64,000 nucleotides of DNA, taken from Lophius americanus. Taxonomy: Eukaryota > Chordata > Actinopteri > Lophiiformes > Lophiidae. The position numbers and the translations under genes were made by a program. Under the pieces are notes generated by a model that was not told the origin of the DNA, did no database searches, and was given only the letters and a program-made list of their open reading frames with translations. Positions 61,935-64,000 of this stretch are shown here, one piece after another (position 1 is the stretch's first letter; every line of letters starts with the position of its first letter). Where the stretch lies: NCBI GenBank assembly GCA_037951165.1, contig JBBDHG010000126.1:1827001-1891000 (forward strand), written 5' to 3'.

Positions 61935-62205
61935 TGAAATGGGATATTTGGAATTTCATGGATCATTTTCAACTTTTATACCCACATAGACATTAGTGCG
62001 AGGAACAACTGGATTAATTTTAGTAAAGGTCGATTTTAGATTTCTGACCATGGGGGAGTTTTACTTCAAAACATTTTCAGGTCATAATTTCTCAATCGTT
62101 GGTCCGATTCAGTCCAAATGTGTTGCATATGAATTGACTTCAGGTGAAATCTATCTCGTATATATCATAGCCTACACTGACAGTTAATGTTTTACTCACT
62201 CGTAA
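61935..62205 (-). repeat. Minus copy of the unnamed dispersed repeat
   Basis: The plus strand reads TACCCACATAGACATTAGTG ... TCGTTGGTCCGATTCAGTCC ... GTTTTACTCACTCG, the reverse complement of the family. It lies in a PLPPR4 intron. Confidence 0.65.
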
Positions 62206-62357
62206 AGTATTGAGTTAGTGATGTATGGAAGTGCAAAGAAAACGATAAATATAGGAATTCAGAGGCTGAAATCAGAAGCTGAATCAGGGCACAGCGGCGA
62301 GGTGTGCATCCTGACCCTACGGCCACGGAAAGCAGCTGAAGAAAGTTGATGATTAAC

Positions 62358-62973
62358 CTGCATCAGACGCGGCTGTCCTCCAGCACTGAGCGGCCTGCAT
62401 GGGAGGGTGGTCTTCTCTGCCACTCTCAGCCACTTTTCCCTCACTGACCCTCCACCATCCATAGTGCTGTCCTCTGATTCACTCTCCTGATCCCTGCTGG
62501 TCAGATTTTCTTCCTCAGGAATGTGAACCAGCTGGGAGGATCCAGGCCGGGGTTGGATGGACACTCTAGCCCCCCCGCTCATTCCGGAGCTGCCGTTATG
62601 GGCTAGGTGATTGTGATTGGTCATAGGAACAGAGCTTGCTGCTAATTTCATGTACTGAGCTGGGATATGGGCTCCTGCACGCAGCTCTGCTTCCTGACTG
62701 CTGATTGAAGGAAGATATGTCCCACCGCGGAGCTCCGCCTCCAGGCCCATGGCTGAAGGTTCAGAGGAGCAGCGCAGCTCCATGTTCCTCTGGGGAGATG
62801 AGGAGGAGGCTGGTCTGATCCCATCCATCACCTGCAGGGACAGCTTCCTGTTATCATTCTTATTCTTCCACTGGCTGAGGAGTTGTTTGGATCTTGTTGA
62901 GTCCATTGAGGCGTGGATGGCGGCATGACGGCGGGGAACGCGACCCTCTTCAAATGAGGAGCCCCCATGGGAC
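62358..62973 (-). CDS. plppr4: PLPPR4 coding exon (cytoplasmic tail, proximal part)
   Basis: On the minus strand, after CTCTTCCAG, one base completes a codon. The frame then reads SHGGSSFEEGRVPRRHAAIH, ASMDSTRSKQLLSQWKNKN, RKLSLQV, ARVSIQPRPGSSQLVHIPEE, EKWLRVAEKT and QPRLMQ. Mammalian PLPPR4 has RRNASIHASMDSARSKQLLT, RKLSLQV, RVSIQSRPGSSQLVHIPEE, AKWLKAAEKT and QPRIMQ. The donor is CAG|GTTAAT, phase 0. Summed with the two later exons it gives 555 tail residues. The six-helix membrane domain must lie upstream, beyond 64000. Confidence 0.95.
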
Positions 62974-64000
62974 CTGGAAGAGGAGGGAACAATAGTTTAT
63001 GAGCAATTGTTTGCTGATCCTACAGCGAACCCAACAATATGATTTACAAAAAATTGTAATTCTTGTTCCACATTTGATTAAAAAAAAGAAAAGAAAAGAA
63101 AAGAAAAGAAAAGAAAAGAAAAGAAAAGAAAAGAAAAGAAAAGATTCTTATATAAAAATACGATAAACAATAAATGAAATTAAAATACAGAAAATATCAA
63201 AAGGTCCCCTAAGGAAGGAAATAAGGCGATGTGTAAAACAGATTTAATTAATAAATATTTGAATTATGAATTGGAATGTGCTACAACTTCTACTAACCAT
63301 AGAAACAAACTTGACGAAAATGCAAGAGACAAAAGTTGCTAAACAGAAAGACAAAGTTTGTGTACATATATTTCAAACATTATACAACTATATAATATAC
63401 TGTATATATACTACTATAACACGATTTTACCAAAATATATACAGTTTTTACCAAACCGAGACGGAGCATAAATGTCAAATATCTTATTACCAGCTTTATA
63501 TTGATCAAATGTGAGCAGTATGTGCAAATTAATATTGTTAAACTTCCATCTTGATTGCAGCCAGAACCCCAGACTCACTTTAGGGCTGCAGTTCAGACAG
63601 AACCTCCACATTGATATGCTGATCTCAAACACTGTAGTGATTGAGTGGGAACGGCCCCCCCCTCTGGCTCACTTGGATCAAGAGAGCTGAACCACTCTGA
63701 ATTCCTCACTTGGAATGTTTCCCGAAACATATTTTGGGATGCCTTCACACCTGACATCACAAAAGTTTGTTTTTTTATTCCTTTCTGTACATTTGATGCA
63801 GTTAGTGTTGGTCTCTTTGCAATATCGCAAGATCACCGTGAAAGTTTTCATGAAATACCTACATGCCATCATCGTCTACATGGCTCTGAGGATTGATGAT
63901 CTCACAGACTCGTATGCATTTCACATCAGTGTGGTGTTAATTCGGCAAATATCATTTTCTCTTTGAATGGAGAAAAATGATTGAATAAACCCATATCATT
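62974..64000 (-). other. PLPPR4 intron to the window edge
   Basis: Apart from the AAAAG repeat and AT-rich sequence nothing is visible. The preceding PLPPR4 exon is not in the window. Confidence 0.6.
63080..63143. repeat. AAAAG pentanucleotide microsatellite
   Basis: About 12 copies of AAAAG in the PLPPR4 intron. Confidence 0.95.

Larger units (their letters stand above)
59979..62357 (-). other. PLPPR4 intron with LINE debris
   Basis: This 2.4 kb intron lies between ATGCAG|GTTAAT and TTACAG. It contains a dead LINE (60640-61720), ACTC repeats and a copy of the unnamed repeat. Confidence 0.7.

Noticed and set aside
1..64000. CRISPR array, phage or bacterial system
   Set aside because: Introns, SINEs, LINEs and vertebrate gene families show eukaryotic nuclear DNA. 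The tandem repeats have no spacers.

Overview
This 64 kb window is vertebrate nuclear DNA, almost certainly from a teleost fish. It has small exons with GT/GC...AG borders in long introns, fish-type tRNA-derived SINEs, Tc1/mariner and L2-like LINE remnants, many microsatellites, and two genes whose exons match vertebrate families. There are no prokaryotic operons, CRISPR arrays, rRNA genes or stand-alone tRNA genes.

Left part (about 4.2-35.6 kb, plus strand): an ASPH / junctin / junctate gene (aspartate beta-hydroxylase locus). A CpG- and CCAAT-rich promoter precedes a short first coding exon (MASKKNAK...). The next exon encodes the diagnostic type II membrane anchor. It is followed by an optional 45-nt exon with a glycosylation sequon and an EF-hand exon that ends in a GC splice donor. 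Three alternative continuations are visible: (1) a junctate-like terminal exon (19620-19906), (2) a two-exon junctin-like Lys/Glu-rich tail (23720-23761 and 24217-24671), and (3) a chain of acidic exons (25571-33400) that includes a 1168-nt exon built from 11-residue acidic repeats and stops after two residues of a last exon. Reading phases agree at every junction, giving products of 198, 253 or 268, and 610 or 625 residues. I found no exon for the TPR or the 2-oxoglutarate dioxygenase (hydroxylase) region of ASPH. In this window the locus therefore looks like a gene for calcium-handling ER/SR membrane proteins only. A MEF2/TATA site beside a CAGCTG E-box at 11.4 kb is a candidate muscle promoter.

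Middle part (about 35.6-55.6 kb): no supported gene. It holds a 52-bp minisatellite with a 208-bp higher-order period (36.3-38.0 kb), an inverted pair of SINEs, solo-LTR-like and Tc1-like debris, a TIR-bounded MITE (45.17-45.71 kb) with two relatives, a 15-bp tandem repeat, a deleted Tc1/mariner element with clear TIRs (52.9-53.7 kb), and copies of an unnamed interspersed repeat that recurs at least seven times across the window.

Right part (55.6-63.0 kb, minus strand): the last three coding exons of PLPPR4 (phospholipid phosphatase-related protein 4 / PRG-1), encoding its cytoplasmic C-terminal tail. The upstream membrane-domain exons lie beyond the right edge. PLPPR4 is convergent with the ASPH-like gene. 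Degraded LINE, simple repeats and more copies of the unnamed repeat lie in its introns.

All exon calls come from reading the sequence and from remembered family sequences. Nothing was aligned computationally.
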